The notes under the pieces were generated by a model. That model ran no database searches. It saw only the letters and a list, made by a program, of their open reading frames with translations, and was not told the DNA's origin. Positions 1 to 11,100 of a stretch of 64,000 bases of DNA are shown here, in pieces (position 1 is the first letter of the stretch; each line of letters begins with the position of its first letter). Made by a program: the position numbers and the translations under genes. The DNA is from Ligula intestinalis (taxonomy: Eukaryota > Platyhelminthes > Cestoda > Diphyllobothriidea > Diphyllobothriidae). The DNA lies in the NCBI GenBank assembly GCA_036362985.1, contig JAYGXS010000003.1, positions 49,825,188 to 49,889,187 of the forward strand, written 5' to 3'.

Positions 1-609
1 GTTGAGATTGAGGCACAATTTGAAGACTTGAACTCCCAGCTTTCTGACTTAATACCTAGGTCCAATGAAGATGTGGGCTGGCTTACAGCAAAATTTGTGG
101 ACATTTCTCACCTATATCGTATTGCTCCGGTAACACAAATGACGCCTTTGACTAAGGAACATATGGCTGCGCTTACCGAACTAAAACATCACGAAGAAAT
201 AACAATTTCTAAGCCCGATAAAGGCCATGAAGTTGTGATTCTAAACCGGAAAGATTATGTGAGAAAAATGGAAGCCATTCTAAGTGATCAGATCAAATTT
301 CGTCTAGGGACCTCATGCAAAGACCAAACCAAAGCAGAGGAGGACTCAGTCTGGAAAATTGTTAAAAAGTTGCGTGACATTAACTTGATAGATACTTCAA
401 CTGCTCTTAATCTGAAACCTAGAGGTACGAATATTCCAAGACTATATGGTCTGCCAAAAACGCATAAGAAAGGCGTACTTCTACGGCCTATTCTGTCCAT
501 GATAAATTCTCTTCAAAACAAGCTGGCACAGTGGCTTGTCAACGAATTAAAGCCAATTCGGCAACGATTCGCCACTTATGCTTCAAAGGATGTTTTTTCA
601 ATGTATTGA
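1..609 (+). pseudogene. Penelope RT, N-terminal and fingers part
   Basis: The frame is open from base 1 to a stop at 607-609. It carries the Penelope hallmarks SKPDKGHEVVILNR (near 213-255) and YGLPKTHKKGVLLRPILS (near 444-498), the equivalents of RT motifs 1 and 2. The stop follows a frameshift near 595-605: translation in another frame continues with the expected residues before the palm domain. Family membership is certain; the frame is disrupted. Confidence 0.92.
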
Positions 610-659
610 AGATATCAAGCTCCAAAATATTACAAACAAATTTATGTTTTCTCTAGATA

Positions 660-1133
660 TTGTGTCAATCATCTAAAAATGTACCCTTGGAGGAAACAAT
701 TGAGGTCATATGCAATCATGCATCAGAAACTCGACTGCCACCTGATATACTGAAGGACTTGCTAACGATTTGTACGAAGAACGTACAACTTCTCTTCAAT
801 GGAGTTATATATGGACAAATTGATGAAGTAGCAATGGGGAGCCCACTCGGGCCTACCTTTGCAGACATCTTCATGAGTCACTTAGAGGAAAAGGTTTCGT
901 CGGAACTTAATAAAACAACAATATATGGACGATATGTGGATGACATTTTCGCTATTTTTGATGCCAAAAGAGATGCTGAAAATCTTCTAACTTTGATGAA
1001 TACATTGCATCAAAAGATTAAGTTCACGATAGAAATGAAGCAGAATAACCAATTATCTTTCCTTGACGTCCTCCTGTTCAGAGAGGATTATGGGTCAATA
1101 AGGCGCACCGTTTTCTACAAGCCTACATGGTAA
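660..1133 (+). pseudogene. Penelope RT, palm domain with YVDD
   Basis: This is the continuation of the preceding block in another frame. NVPLEETIEVI marks the motif A side, AMGSPLGPTFADIFMS (about 832-879) is motif B, and YGRYVDDIFAIFD (about 925-963) carries the catalytic Asp pair, followed by QLSFLDVLL. The catalytic residues survive although the frame is broken on both sides, which suggests the lesions are not very old. A frameshift near 670 disrupts the lead-in to NVPLEE, and a stop after KPTW at 1131-1133 interrupts the linker. Confidence 0.93.
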
Positions 1134-1512
1134 GGCCAGTACCTACATTTTACTAGTTTTGTGCCTATACAGTGGAAACGGAATTTGGTACTTAACCTTT
1201 TCCAGAGAGCCAGGAATATCTGCTCCAGCGAGACCCTACTAACAGAGTTTGCCTGCATAAAAGAGGCCTTAATCAAGCGTGGCTACCCCTTGCGTTTCAT
1301 CCAAAAATACAATTGCCCTTAACGGTTAAAATCTATGGACCAGTCGGTTCGGAGGAAGCCCGTTTTTATATCCTCACCATTTAAAGGAGACAACATCGCG
1401 AATACAATCAAGCGAAGACTACTTTTTTCTATCCAAAAAAACTTACTATGCAGCCGAACTTGTTTTCCTCACTCCAGCAAAAAGGCTCCCAATTAACCGG
1501 CCAAAGGATGTC

Positions 1513-1848
1513 TTGCCTTTGCACGCCATCTCAAACTGTGTATACGATTTTACTTGCACTTTCGGATGCAAGTACATTGGCCGTACGCAAAGGCAATTGG
1601 CAACCAGGGCTGTTGAGCATTTGCCTACTTGGCTTTTAAAACAGGAGAACAAAGTATCACGTTCATCTTTTACAAAGCACTTCCTAGACGATGGTCATTC
1701 GGTTGGCATCAGCACATGTTTCCGCGTTCTTGTTCGAGCACGAACAAACCGGACCTTACGTTACATGGAAGCATCCTGCATACGGCGGGAGAAACCCGAC
1801 CTATGTAAGCAACTAGACCATGTAGTCAATCTTCAATTGCCGTGGTAA
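1513..1848 (+). pseudogene. Penelope C-terminal GIY-YIG endonuclease
   Basis: The frame encodes the second enzyme of a Penelope element, the GIY-YIG nuclease that nicks the target. The core reads CVYDFTCTFGCKYIGRTQRQ (from about 1528), with the two tyrosine-containing strands and the downstream arginine, followed by RAVEH and the FTKHFLDDGHS region. The stop at 1846-1848 lies where these proteins usually end. It is separated from the RT palm by about 380 bp of frameshifted linker. Confidence 0.9.
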
Positions 1849-1852
1849 ACAC

Positions 1853-3050
1853 ATACCACACCTTTATTTTCTTAAATTCCCCCCTTCTTTTAGTCCCAAG
1901 TTTAACAGCTGGCATAACTTTTGGCCACTTGCCACGTTGATACAACCTTGCTTTTATCGATTTTGTGTAAATTCAAATTGAGGTTTTCTCTTGATATTTC
2001 GTTGTTCATGCAAGGAGCGGAAGCAGCTGAAAAGTGCTCTCGAAATTTATTCGCGCGAATAAATTCTGCTATTCTGTCTTGTTTCAACTTAAGGCGGTAT
2101 CTGCTAATTGGATTAGGCACTTGGTCGCATGGCGACTACACCTCTGACGCCCTCACCTGCGAATGTCTCTGATGATAGTATTGAGCCATAGTCTGAAACG
2201 TCAGGACCATAAATGCCATGTTTCAGCGATTGCATCTTCTTTTACTGGCATAAATCGTAGGGCTGCCCAAATAAGTGAACTGAACTGACTAGTGATAGTT
2301 GTTTTAATGGTGTTATCGGTGTATAGGCTTGCTTTGTGAACCAATGTGAGTGTTCTTGTAGTTTGCTTGATCTCTAGGCTTCCTTTGCTGACCAATGGAG
2401 TTTCTCTTTTTTTTTCCTTCACAGTCTTTTCACCTACATTTTTAGTTCGGTAAAACAATTACAAGTGGCTTTACTTTATTTTCTACTGCACACCTACCAC
2501 GCATTACCTGCTCTTTAATTAATTATTAATCATACGCCCACTAATTTCGTCACACTTTTCCATTGGGCGGGATGCGTTTTCTGCTTAAAATGCGTCCTTA
2601 GAGGGGAGAGGGATTGTCTTTGTGTCTGCTCAGTGGACCGAGGTAAATTGTTTGCCGGATAGGCCCGGGCACAACCCTTCAGCGAGTAGTACTGTATCCG
2701 GTGTCCTGGGTCCTCAGATCGTTATTCCTTCGTTCTGCCTCGCTGCGTTGGTCTGGCTGTGGTGCTAGGTCCTCGGGAATCACCTGGCGCGGAGGCATTG
2801 TCTCGCTATTCCAAAAATGTGAATGAAGCCGTTACCGATTAATGCCTCCTGCTGAAAAATCAGCCAACTCTTCATTGCCGTTAACCGAACATGTTTCAAG
2901 TTGAGGACTTCAAGTTCAAAAAAGGTACCCTTGGGATTATTAATTACTGGTCACCCGTACAGTAATATCATGCGCGTAAAGATTCGAGGTCCAGATAGCA
3001 TATCGCGTTCATCATTCCCCGAAGAGGAAGAAGAGCGGGAAAGTTCTTAG
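1853..3050. other. No gene recognised
   Basis: The stretch is AT-rich with a T-run near 2405-2415. Short open frames here match nothing known to me. It may contain the non-coding 3' part of the Penelope copy, but no repeat was found that would prove it. Confidence 0.5.
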
Positions 3051-3059
3051 ACCGAGTTA

Positions 3060-3625
3060 TATTGACACTAAGGTTTCAAAAACGCACCTTTTTTACCTTC
3101 TTAGTGTGGGGTGTACTCTTCCGCAGGCCTTGAATTAATAAGCCTCGTATTTTAACCGTGTCCGGTGCACATGCGTTCGTTCGCCCGTTTTTGGTTGGTT
3201 GTGGCCTCCCATAAGTCGGGTGAAAGAAGTTACACAGATCGACGCCCGCGCTGGAAGAATGTGGCAGCGACCGGTAGTCGCATTACCGGCGTGGCACGCG
3301 TTTTCACGGAAGACACCCGGAGGCCAAGAAAGCTCCGAACGCGCACCGACGATTGATTAGTAAACCGCCTGATGAGGGGGAGGCCGACGAGCACGCTAGC
3401 ATAACGTTCGCCGCGAAGGGGACGCAGGAGACGCGAGCCTGCAGTAGGTCAATAATGGAGAGGTCACAGCCAACCAACGGGTGAACGAAAGCGCGTACAC
3501 TGAACACGGTTAAAATACGAGGCTGGCCGCGAGGCGCATTGTTTCAAAGCCTGTGGAAGAGTAAGCCCTACAATTTGAAGACGAAAGCGATTGTGTTTTT
3601 AAACGTCAGAATAAGCTACCTATGA
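3060..3625. repeat. Inverted-repeat element (MITE or foldback candidate)
   Basis: The left arm at about 3085-3215 reappears in reverse complement at about 3440-3605. The best matched core is CCTCGTATTTTAACCGTGT (near 3143) against its complement near 3505, flanked on both sides by further similarity including an ACTCTTCC block (3116 and the complement near 3556). The arms are imperfect with small indels, and about 225 bp of unique sequence lies between them. No transposase frame is inside and no target duplication was settled. It could be a non-autonomous DNA transposon or two copies of one repeat in opposite orientation. Confidence 0.65.
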
Positions 3626-4289
3626 AAGTGGAGATGCGAGTCTCAGGATTCAATCTTCATCTCTGTCAGTATGCATATAACTCGGTCCAAAAACTTGCCC
3701 CTTCTTTTTCTTCGGGAGATGATGAACGCGACAGCAATATAAGTATGTTAGGGCAGCGGAAATTTGAAATAGCCGAAGACTGTTTCAGTACTGTTGCCGC
3801 TGCTAGGAGTCAGGCTGTACTTGTCCAGGTACGACCAGGTACTTATCCAAGCGAATACGAGAGCAACATCCTGCCTGCCTACCTGCCTAAATCAAGGCGC
3901 ATACGACGAAAGTCTACCCACCTGCGCAACTGTGACTCATTGGGTTGACACTGTCCAGCAGGTTGACGCGTCAACCAACCAAGCGGGCGAGGCACTTAAT
4001 GTCGTCTGCTGCCGACAGAGACGGTGCCTTTGCAGCAACCAGTCTAATGACCCCCTGCCCCTGACTTCGCACACATATATATTAACGCTCTCTCCCATCT
4101 CATTAATGCTCACTGACTGCTTTAGATGCTCACCGGTCTCCTGTAATGGGTTTTTCTGTGTGCGCGCCCTAGCTTGAGGATAAATAAGCTAAAATGTGCA
4201 TTCGTCGACCTCGACTTCTCAATGTTTTAGTGTTTTTGGCTTTGAAAGCTGTCGGCTGATGTAGTAACTATCCTACTTGGAACTCGTTC

Positions 4290-5370
4290 ATTAGCGTTCA
4301 CTGATCGCTAACGGAATTCCTTCGTTTCGCTCTGCCTTGCGGCTCAGTCTCCAGCTCCGCTATCAGCCACACAGCGGCTAGTGTTGTAGGCATCATTGTC
4401 ATCATTATCTCTGACTTCTTCTGGTGTCATATACTTGGCACTCTCAGATTTTATTATGCTGAGAGAAAACAGGTGCAATTCCACAACGTTATAATGCCTA
4501 TCTAGAGTCCTTGTGATCCGGTCTTTCAGTGACGGTTGAAATTCTGCATCCTACTTTTAACGAGGTCGAAGAAGCCAGTTTAATTAGAAACCGTTTGCTG
4601 CCAAGCGGCGAGAAGTTTGGGCATATAGCATTTCCGGCAAAGACTGTAATGGTCATGTTTGGTTCGTTAGTCGTCATCAGCTAGTCATAACCAACCCAGG
4701 TGGTGCACCACTGGAGGCTCGAACCCATGACCTTTTGAATAGAAGTCTAATGCTAGTAGAGGGAGTAGAGGGTTATGTGGATCTAACCTCATCATGTCAT
4801 TGTTGAGCCCTCATCGTGTCAATAGTGATCTTCTCGATTTATGACAGACAGACAGACCATAGATTTACGTAATTATTTGCCGCCAATTCTATTTGCCTAG
4901 ACCACTAGCCGCTGTGCGGCTGCTGGCGGAAGTCGAGAATGAACCCTTAGGCAGAGCGTCTGAACCGTCAAGACAACGAGCTCATGGCTCAATGGTTGTA
5001 GCGTTAGACTTCTATTCAAAAGGTAGTGGGTTCGAGCCTCGAGTGGTGCACCACTTGGGGTCGCGTATGACTGGTTGATGACGACTAACGAACCAAAAAT
5101 GACCATTACAGTCTTTGCCGGCAATGCTATCTGCCTAAACTTCTCGCCGCTTGGCAGCAAATGGTTTCTAATTGAACTGGCTTCTTTGACCTCGTCAAAA
5201 GTAGGATGCAGAAATTTACCCGTCACTGAAAGACCGGAAGACAAGGACTCTAGATAGGCATCATAACGTAAAGTGGAATTGCACCTGTTTTCTCTCAGCA
5301 TAAGAAAATCGGAGAGTGCCAGGTATATGACACCAGAGGACGTCAGAGATAATGATGACAATCACTGAGG
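4290..5370. repeat. Large inverted pair of tRNA-like repeats
   Basis: The arm 4385-4745 is the imperfect reverse complement of 4995-5365, about 370 bp each, with about 250 bp between them. Matching landmarks are the CTTTGCCGGCAA block (5112 versus its complement near 4632), TCTAGATAGGCAT (5250 versus near 4496) and CTGTTTTCTCTCAGCAT (5286 versus near 4458). The + arm contains a tRNA-like Pol III promoter. Shorter relatives lie at 12975-13215 and 54570-54760, so this is a dispersed family. Confidence 0.85.
4985..5065 (+). promoter_or_regulatory. tRNA-like internal Pol III promoter (A and B boxes) in a SINE-like repeat
   Basis: TGGCTCAATGG (about 4985) fits the A-box pattern and GGTTCGAGCCT (about 5030) fits the B box, spaced as in a tRNA. 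The same pair recurs near 13076 and 13122. No good clover-leaf forms around them, so a tRNA-derived SINE head is more likely than a functional tRNA. Activity is inferred, not shown. Confidence 0.65.
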
Positions 5371-5885
5371 ATCAAAGCCCCAAGCTTCAGTCTTCTAAAT
5401 GTCCAGAGCAATTTAAAGACACACAGCAACCTTGAAGTGAATAGAAAGTTGGTTGCATGAAAAAGTAAGGTGATGTAAAAACATTCAACTACGTTGGCAG
5501 AGGAAGCTCCGCAGTTACTGTCAGGACGCGAGAATGAACCAAAATGCAGAGCGGGCGAAGCCAAGGCTTACAATGTTAAGTGGGCTGAAACCCTGAGTTT
5601 CACGGTGACACAAAATCAGCGAAACACATGTGTCTGAACTTTGAGCTGGCACCACCCTGGCTGCTGCGAGTACGGTGAATCAATCGCCATTTGTCTCTCT
5701 TTCTGACTGCCGGTTGGGAGCTCGTGCATATTGCGTGGTTTTTCCGCTAGAGCTACTGAGGGGTTTCCGTTCAAATATTCACATCAACTTTTGGTCCGCC
5801 CCAGGCAAGGTTTATTCCGAAGGATTTTCTCCAAGGTTGCACATTAAAATCTGAGGCATTTGAAGAAAAACGAGAGAAAACACCT

Positions 5886-6250
5886 TCAGCTCCGACGACC
5901 GTCTGTTTTGCCTACTTTGCCGCTGCTTTCGATTCCGTCCGTCGTGAGTCTCTGTAACGAATAATGGAATTGCATGCCGTAACGACCAAAATCGTTGCTG
6001 TGGTTAAGGCCTACTATCACTCCACCACCACACGAGCTCTGATGCACAGCAATCTCTCTCAACCGTTCGATGTCCCGTCTGGTGTTCGGCAAGGCTGCCT
6101 GAGTACCATCCTTCGAGTGAAGTATACTTACTTCATTTCAAATGAGGCAGTCCGCACTCGCCGCAACGGTATCGCGAGGATATCTCAGGCCATCCAAGCA
6201 AGACGACTAAAGTGTTTTGAACACGTTCTCCGTCGTCCGCGTCATTAACT
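5886..6250 (+). mobile_element. RTE-like non-LTR fragment with internal deletion
   Basis: The first half encodes RT motif A (FAAAFDSV, near 5918) and the motif B start SGVRQGC (near 6079-6099). It then jumps directly to the element's C-terminal region (ILRVKYTYFISNEAV and HVLRRPRH). In the more complete copy at 27301-28697 these segments are about 550 bp apart. The YADD palm motif is therefore missing. Stop codons and frameshifts add to the damage. Confidence 0.88.
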
Positions 6251-6659
6251 TTGTTATATTGCCCTCGATCTGCACCGCAGGCCACCTGTAGGCATCAGGC
6301 ATGGGCACCGCCCTATCAAGTCAAGTAGGCGAAAGACGTTAATGAACTCCGCTACCCACCTTATTTATGCCCCTGGAGAAGTAAGCTACGTCAGTCGGCT
6401 TGCTAGTAAGAGCACATAATAAGAAAGTGGTGTATTCGCTGCAAAATATAGGTCGGGGAATTATGAAAACTTATGTTGCAGTCTTCGGTCAAAAACATGC
6501 TTTGGACTAGGCTAACGAGGTATCCAAATCGAACGACCTCGCCTTTTTGACTTTGTGGCTGGCTAACTGCGTAAATGCACATCATAAATGAATGTGTGAA
6601 CTTACCGTACATTCTCCGGGACAAACCTCGGCGAAATAGACGTAGTGCTGCCCCTGCAA

Positions 6660-7420
6660 CTCGTTACGCGTTAATCGCGCTTGCCCAGCCTTACTTGGAA
6701 TGCGTGCCCATAAAAAATGTCACAAGGGGCGGGGTGGTGTCGAATGTCGCGTCATCCACTTGCACCCAATCCCGCCTCCGGTTTTCATGAGTCTGTTCCC
6801 GGTGGGTTGAGGGAAGGAAGTTTGCTTAGATGCGTTGAAAGTCTACTACTACTGCTGTAAACAACTTCACCGTCCCGACCTTGCCGTTTGGAGCATACGC
6901 TGGGTGTCGTCGAAGCCGACTGTCAGGCCGTACCAGTGTTGTAGTTGCAGTGAATCAGTTGACATTTACGTGCTGCTAACTGCGTACTCGCAGCAGTTAC
7001 TTCTCCCAAGCTGATGTATTTCCTTCTAACTATTCATACAAATTTCAGGCCGCCTGCATTTTGGAAAAAAAAATGAAAGCTTGACTTTGAACAGGCAGTT
7101 GCTGTGTGTCGTACCTGGCTGTGGTTTTGCCCTTTTAACGGGTCACGCGGTAAATGCGCTGGAACAAGACAGGGGGGCGTCGTGGCATGCTTAGGTGTAG
7201 GCTCACGCTGCGCTAGCCACCCGCGCCCGATTTCGCCTCCGGTCTTCTAGGGTAGGAAGGAGTGCGTTAGATGCAGTACAAGTCTATTATCATTTCAAAA
7301 ACAAATCCACGCACAAGTCTCCGTTCCTGCGCCACCATCCTCTGGAGCACACAGTGGACCTCGTTGGAGTAGCGTGCTAACTGTTGTGTGTAGCTGACTA
7401 TTCGGGACGTTGAGTCCGTC
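6660..7420. repeat. Two adjacent diverged copies of dispersed repeat B
   Basis: Segments near 6660-6990 and 7135-7420 share the order of a GGGTCACG-type start, TAAATGCGCTGGAACAAG, a CGCCTCCGGTYTTC block and GATGCRKTRMAAGTCTA. The same order occurs at about 20195-20400 and 51960-52200. The repeat is non-coding and no ends were resolved. Confidence 0.55.
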
Positions 7421-7899
7421 CTCGTCAGGAGATAAACCACCACGCTGAGTTAGTACACCCTATTTATCTCAGGCCTTTCATGTTCGTTGTTCTTCCCTTC
7501 TTGTCTGATGCGCTTCAAGAAATGCTACCTGTTCAACGTTAATAAAATATCTTCGGGTTAGAATGAGCCACAATTCACCGGTTGATGGCGCTTGTGGGAT
7601 ATGTACTCCTGGGCAAAAATTCAATTCTATGTGTACATGATCATGTTTATCTGCCCCAGTTTGTTGTCTGTCTCCTCGAATTTCGTTATTATCTTCTAGC
7701 TTATTTCGAGTTTTCCCTTCGCTCTGGTACTTCAGTTCTCACCTAAGAGTTATTCACCTTACTCTTAAAGTCCTTCCTCCTCCTTATGTTATTTCTCCTG
7801 CAGTTAACTAACCATGCAACGTTTGACCTTGGTACTCCTAATTGTCAATTATGCGTGCACTTCTGCTGGTTGGTAATTTACACTGCTTACTCCCTTTAG

Positions 7900-8106
7900 G
7901 AGTCCTCAATAACCTGCAATGTCACCTCTGAGTGCCTCGCGGCGATGGCACACATCTGCCGTGGCCTACTGTCAAAGCCCGGTCTCCGTGGCCGCGTCAC
8001 CAAGGCTGACACTCTGATGCTGTGCCTGCGCGTCATGACCGGCGTCATCATTCTCTATGATCATGTGGACCCCTCTGGCGTGTTTCGCAAAACCTCAAAA
8101 CTTGAT
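7900..8106 (+). CDS. CYRIB: CYRIB exon (antepenultimate-type region, LYDHV block)
   Basis: The acceptor is CCCTTTAG before 7900 and the donor GTGAGT starts at 8107; the exon is phase 0 on both sides. It encodes 69 residues including ECLAAMAHICRGLL and the strongly conserved VGVIILYDHV-like segment. Reading continues past the donor only in a meaningless frame. Confidence 0.94.
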
Positions 8107-11100
8107 GTGAGTAACCCTGAGACATTGCTTCTTAATAAAATAACTGTCGTGCGGAGTGTTCTGTGTCTTCTATTGTCGTTAATCAGTGCAGGTTGTACCG
8201 TGTTATATTTTGCCAAAAACAAACCTATCTGCGGTCGGGTTCAGTCGTTTCCCCCCCCCCCTCCCCGTAGGATCTTGCCCCTCCATTCCGGCGGAAGCAG
8301 TTGCCTTGAGTAGGTATGGCCAAGGTTGCCTTAACTACGGCAAGATAGGGTGCAGCGTGTGTGTGTGTCGTAGCTGTTGTTGGATCAAGAGTCCCGCCGG
8401 TGGCCAAACTGGTTGCAGTTAGAAGACGGAGAAAAGCCGAGACTTCAACCGCCTTGAGCTAATGGCCCGCGGGGCTTAGTTGGGTACCTTGCCTAGAGCT
8501 GCATGCGAAAAGATTCTGGCAGTCATGCGAAGAGACGCCGCAATCGGGACAGCTGTCGAATATGGATGGGTCGAGTCAGTCTTGGTACTGGCGGAGGGGC
8601 ATTGACTAGCCTGTCATGGTGGCAAACCCATAAACAGGTGTGTGTGTGTCGTAGCCCATACCAAACAGGTAGATCCTAGAGACGCAAGGCGACAGCTTCC
8701 TTATGGAGAGCTCGAATAGACGGCCGAATGCCGCGGCTGGATTCAGGAGCGTGGCAACAGTGGTGATTAGGATGACCGGGTTGCGAACAGGTTCACCTAA
8801 CCTGCTGGCCTAAGAGTGCGTTGTGAGGGGCAACCGGCAGGACAGGGACCTTCTCATGAAGACGATCGATAGGCAACATTTTATCGCAACCCGTGACTGA
8901 GCAAAGGGTGGCGTTCTCCGCTGCCTGTGTGTGTGGTGGTGGTGGTGGTTATGGATTAGCCTTCTGACAAGTAATATTTCGCTGTTTTACTTTCCTAACA
9001 CTGTCTTTTGACCCAAAGTTTACCACTCCTTCCCCGATTTCCTAGTTTTTTTTTAAAGGAAAACTGAACTTGATTTATGACCCCATTTGGCCTCCGCTTT
9101 CATGGCGGTCGTTTATATTTGATTTGGGTCTAACTGCGCGTGCCATCCCCATTTTGCGCTCTCTCTTCTTCGCTGCCCGTCTCCGCGCGGAGATTTGCCC
9201 TCACTGCCTCCCTCCCCCCCCCCCTCCGCCCATGTTTTGAAGTCGCTCCTTGAAACCTCATTGCATGCCTGTGTCCTCCTTGGCTGCTGGTCGTGGTGGT
9301 GGTAAAGGCCATTTATGACAGGCGCGACCGCGATTTTATTGCCCACACAATATTTCGCGTGCAAGAGCTTGACCAATTGAGCCCTTTTTCCCACCCTAAC
9401 GTGTGCCGCCGTCATGCTATCTTTATCTGCGCCTTCTTCAGATTCTACAGTGTGTCAACCTCGGAACCAGCTGGATAGCTGAGGACAAACAGTTTTCGCC
9501 GCAGTCGAGAATGATACTTTAGACATTTCGTTGCGGTACAGAACCGACTGCAAATTTATGGGGATTTGTTGTCGCTCCAGGTGCGAATTTACTGGGCGCG
9601 CCTGCATCTTCCTGTAGAGGCTGGAAAGGAAAGTCATACTGGGCCCTCGCCGTTTCTGTCGTAAATAGTCAAGCTTTCGATCTTATTCTTGCTTATTAAG
9701 GAAATTTGGCAGATTTGGTTCATTTTATTTGACCCAATTGTAAAAAATCTCGCGGCATTCGGCAGGATTCGAACCTGCATAGGAGGGAAGGCCTTCCCTC
9801 TGCTGATTGATGTTAAAGGGGATAATCAATCATCTTGTACTGCCTTTTCAACAGTGAATGTTGCCCAAACTTTACTGTTGTCGAGTATAAAGCTCCCCTT
9901 TCCAGGTGGTCCTAGAATTGACTATGTCATTTGAAAAGGACTGCCCTAGAAAGATCTTTCTAACTCTTTAGGGATCTTTACAAAGGCTTGCAAAAAGATG
10001 TTAAAAGAACGTCTAAGGTAGGGTTTATATATCTTCGCACCTGGGCCTCCTTCCTCCTACAGTGAAGCAGCCTTATTAGTTTCTATTAGTCGATTTCTCT
10101 CTTGTCAAAGGCAACCTTTTATGTGTTTCACATCAGATGACCTCGGTGTTTTGAAGCATGTAGAACTACTTTCCCTACAGTTGATGAACCGATACCAGAA
10201 CTGAAAAAACTCCAAGGAAAGACCGTACCGGAAAAAAATCGGGAATAAGGCGTTTAACCTATGTAAACCAAGCTCTGCCATGCCTCTTTTTAGCTAACTT
10301 CTATTCATAAGTCCGTTTGTCTGATTAGGGTGGACAGTTCGCTGGTGTAAACACCCTTTCTCTCCTCCAAATAGCGGTTTGCATGAAGGCACTAGACATG
10401 ACTATGCTCGCGCTAGTACGCAACCATATGCGTCTGAGTGCTATGAACGCGATAAACAAATCTCAATCAAGATTCAGACGCTACCAGTATAGAAAAGAGC
10501 CGACCGTGTACCGTTGTTTTTCAATAGGAGGAGTTAAATGCCAGTTGTGCGCACAGTTTATGTCCGTCTTTCCTGCGTTGCACGTCCTTTTTCGGGATCC
10601 TCTCCACCCTCTATTCCACCTCTTTTACCTAGGCTCCTGTCTGATGCATTGAAAAAAGACAACTGGGATATCATATTTAGTTTGCCTTTCTAAGCTATCT
10701 TCTGCCTCGTCACTAACCGTAACTCTGGTAGTGCTTCTTTTTCTGCGACGTGCTCCTTGCTTTTTTTAACTCCTCCGCTCTATCTCTCCTTCCCCTCTCA
10801 TAGGTAAAGAGCTGCGTACGACTTCTGAAAGAACAGAATCCGAAGAGTGTCGAATGTTTGCTCAACGCTATCAAGTAAGTTTGTGTCATGTTCTGCGTCT
10901 CTCCCCTCCCATCGGCCACTTTCCGTGTGTCCGGCTACCTCTGGAGACTGGTGCTGCATCTAACTTCTGATCGACAGTTTATTTGATATAACAAACACAA
11001 AAGCCCATGAATCAGCTTTCCTAGCGTCGCCCTTTTTGATGCACATCGGGGGGAGGACGCCAATTTTGGCGTAGCCTCCCCTCATCCACATTTTCGAATC

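Larger units (their letters stand above)
1..1852 (+). mobile_element. Penelope-like element, 5' end cut by window edge, degraded
   Basis: Three consecutive blocks on one strand match the order of a Penelope-like retroelement: reverse transcriptase fingers, RT palm, and a C-terminal GIY-YIG endonuclease. The linking stretch 1134-1512 is also coding-like in shifted frames (for example an IQWKRNLVLNLFQRA stretch near 1170), so the element is continuous but broken by several frameshifts and stops. The first frame is already open at base 1, so the element starts left of the window. No terminal repeat was found downstream of 1852. The copy cannot make an intact polymerase. Confidence 0.93.
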
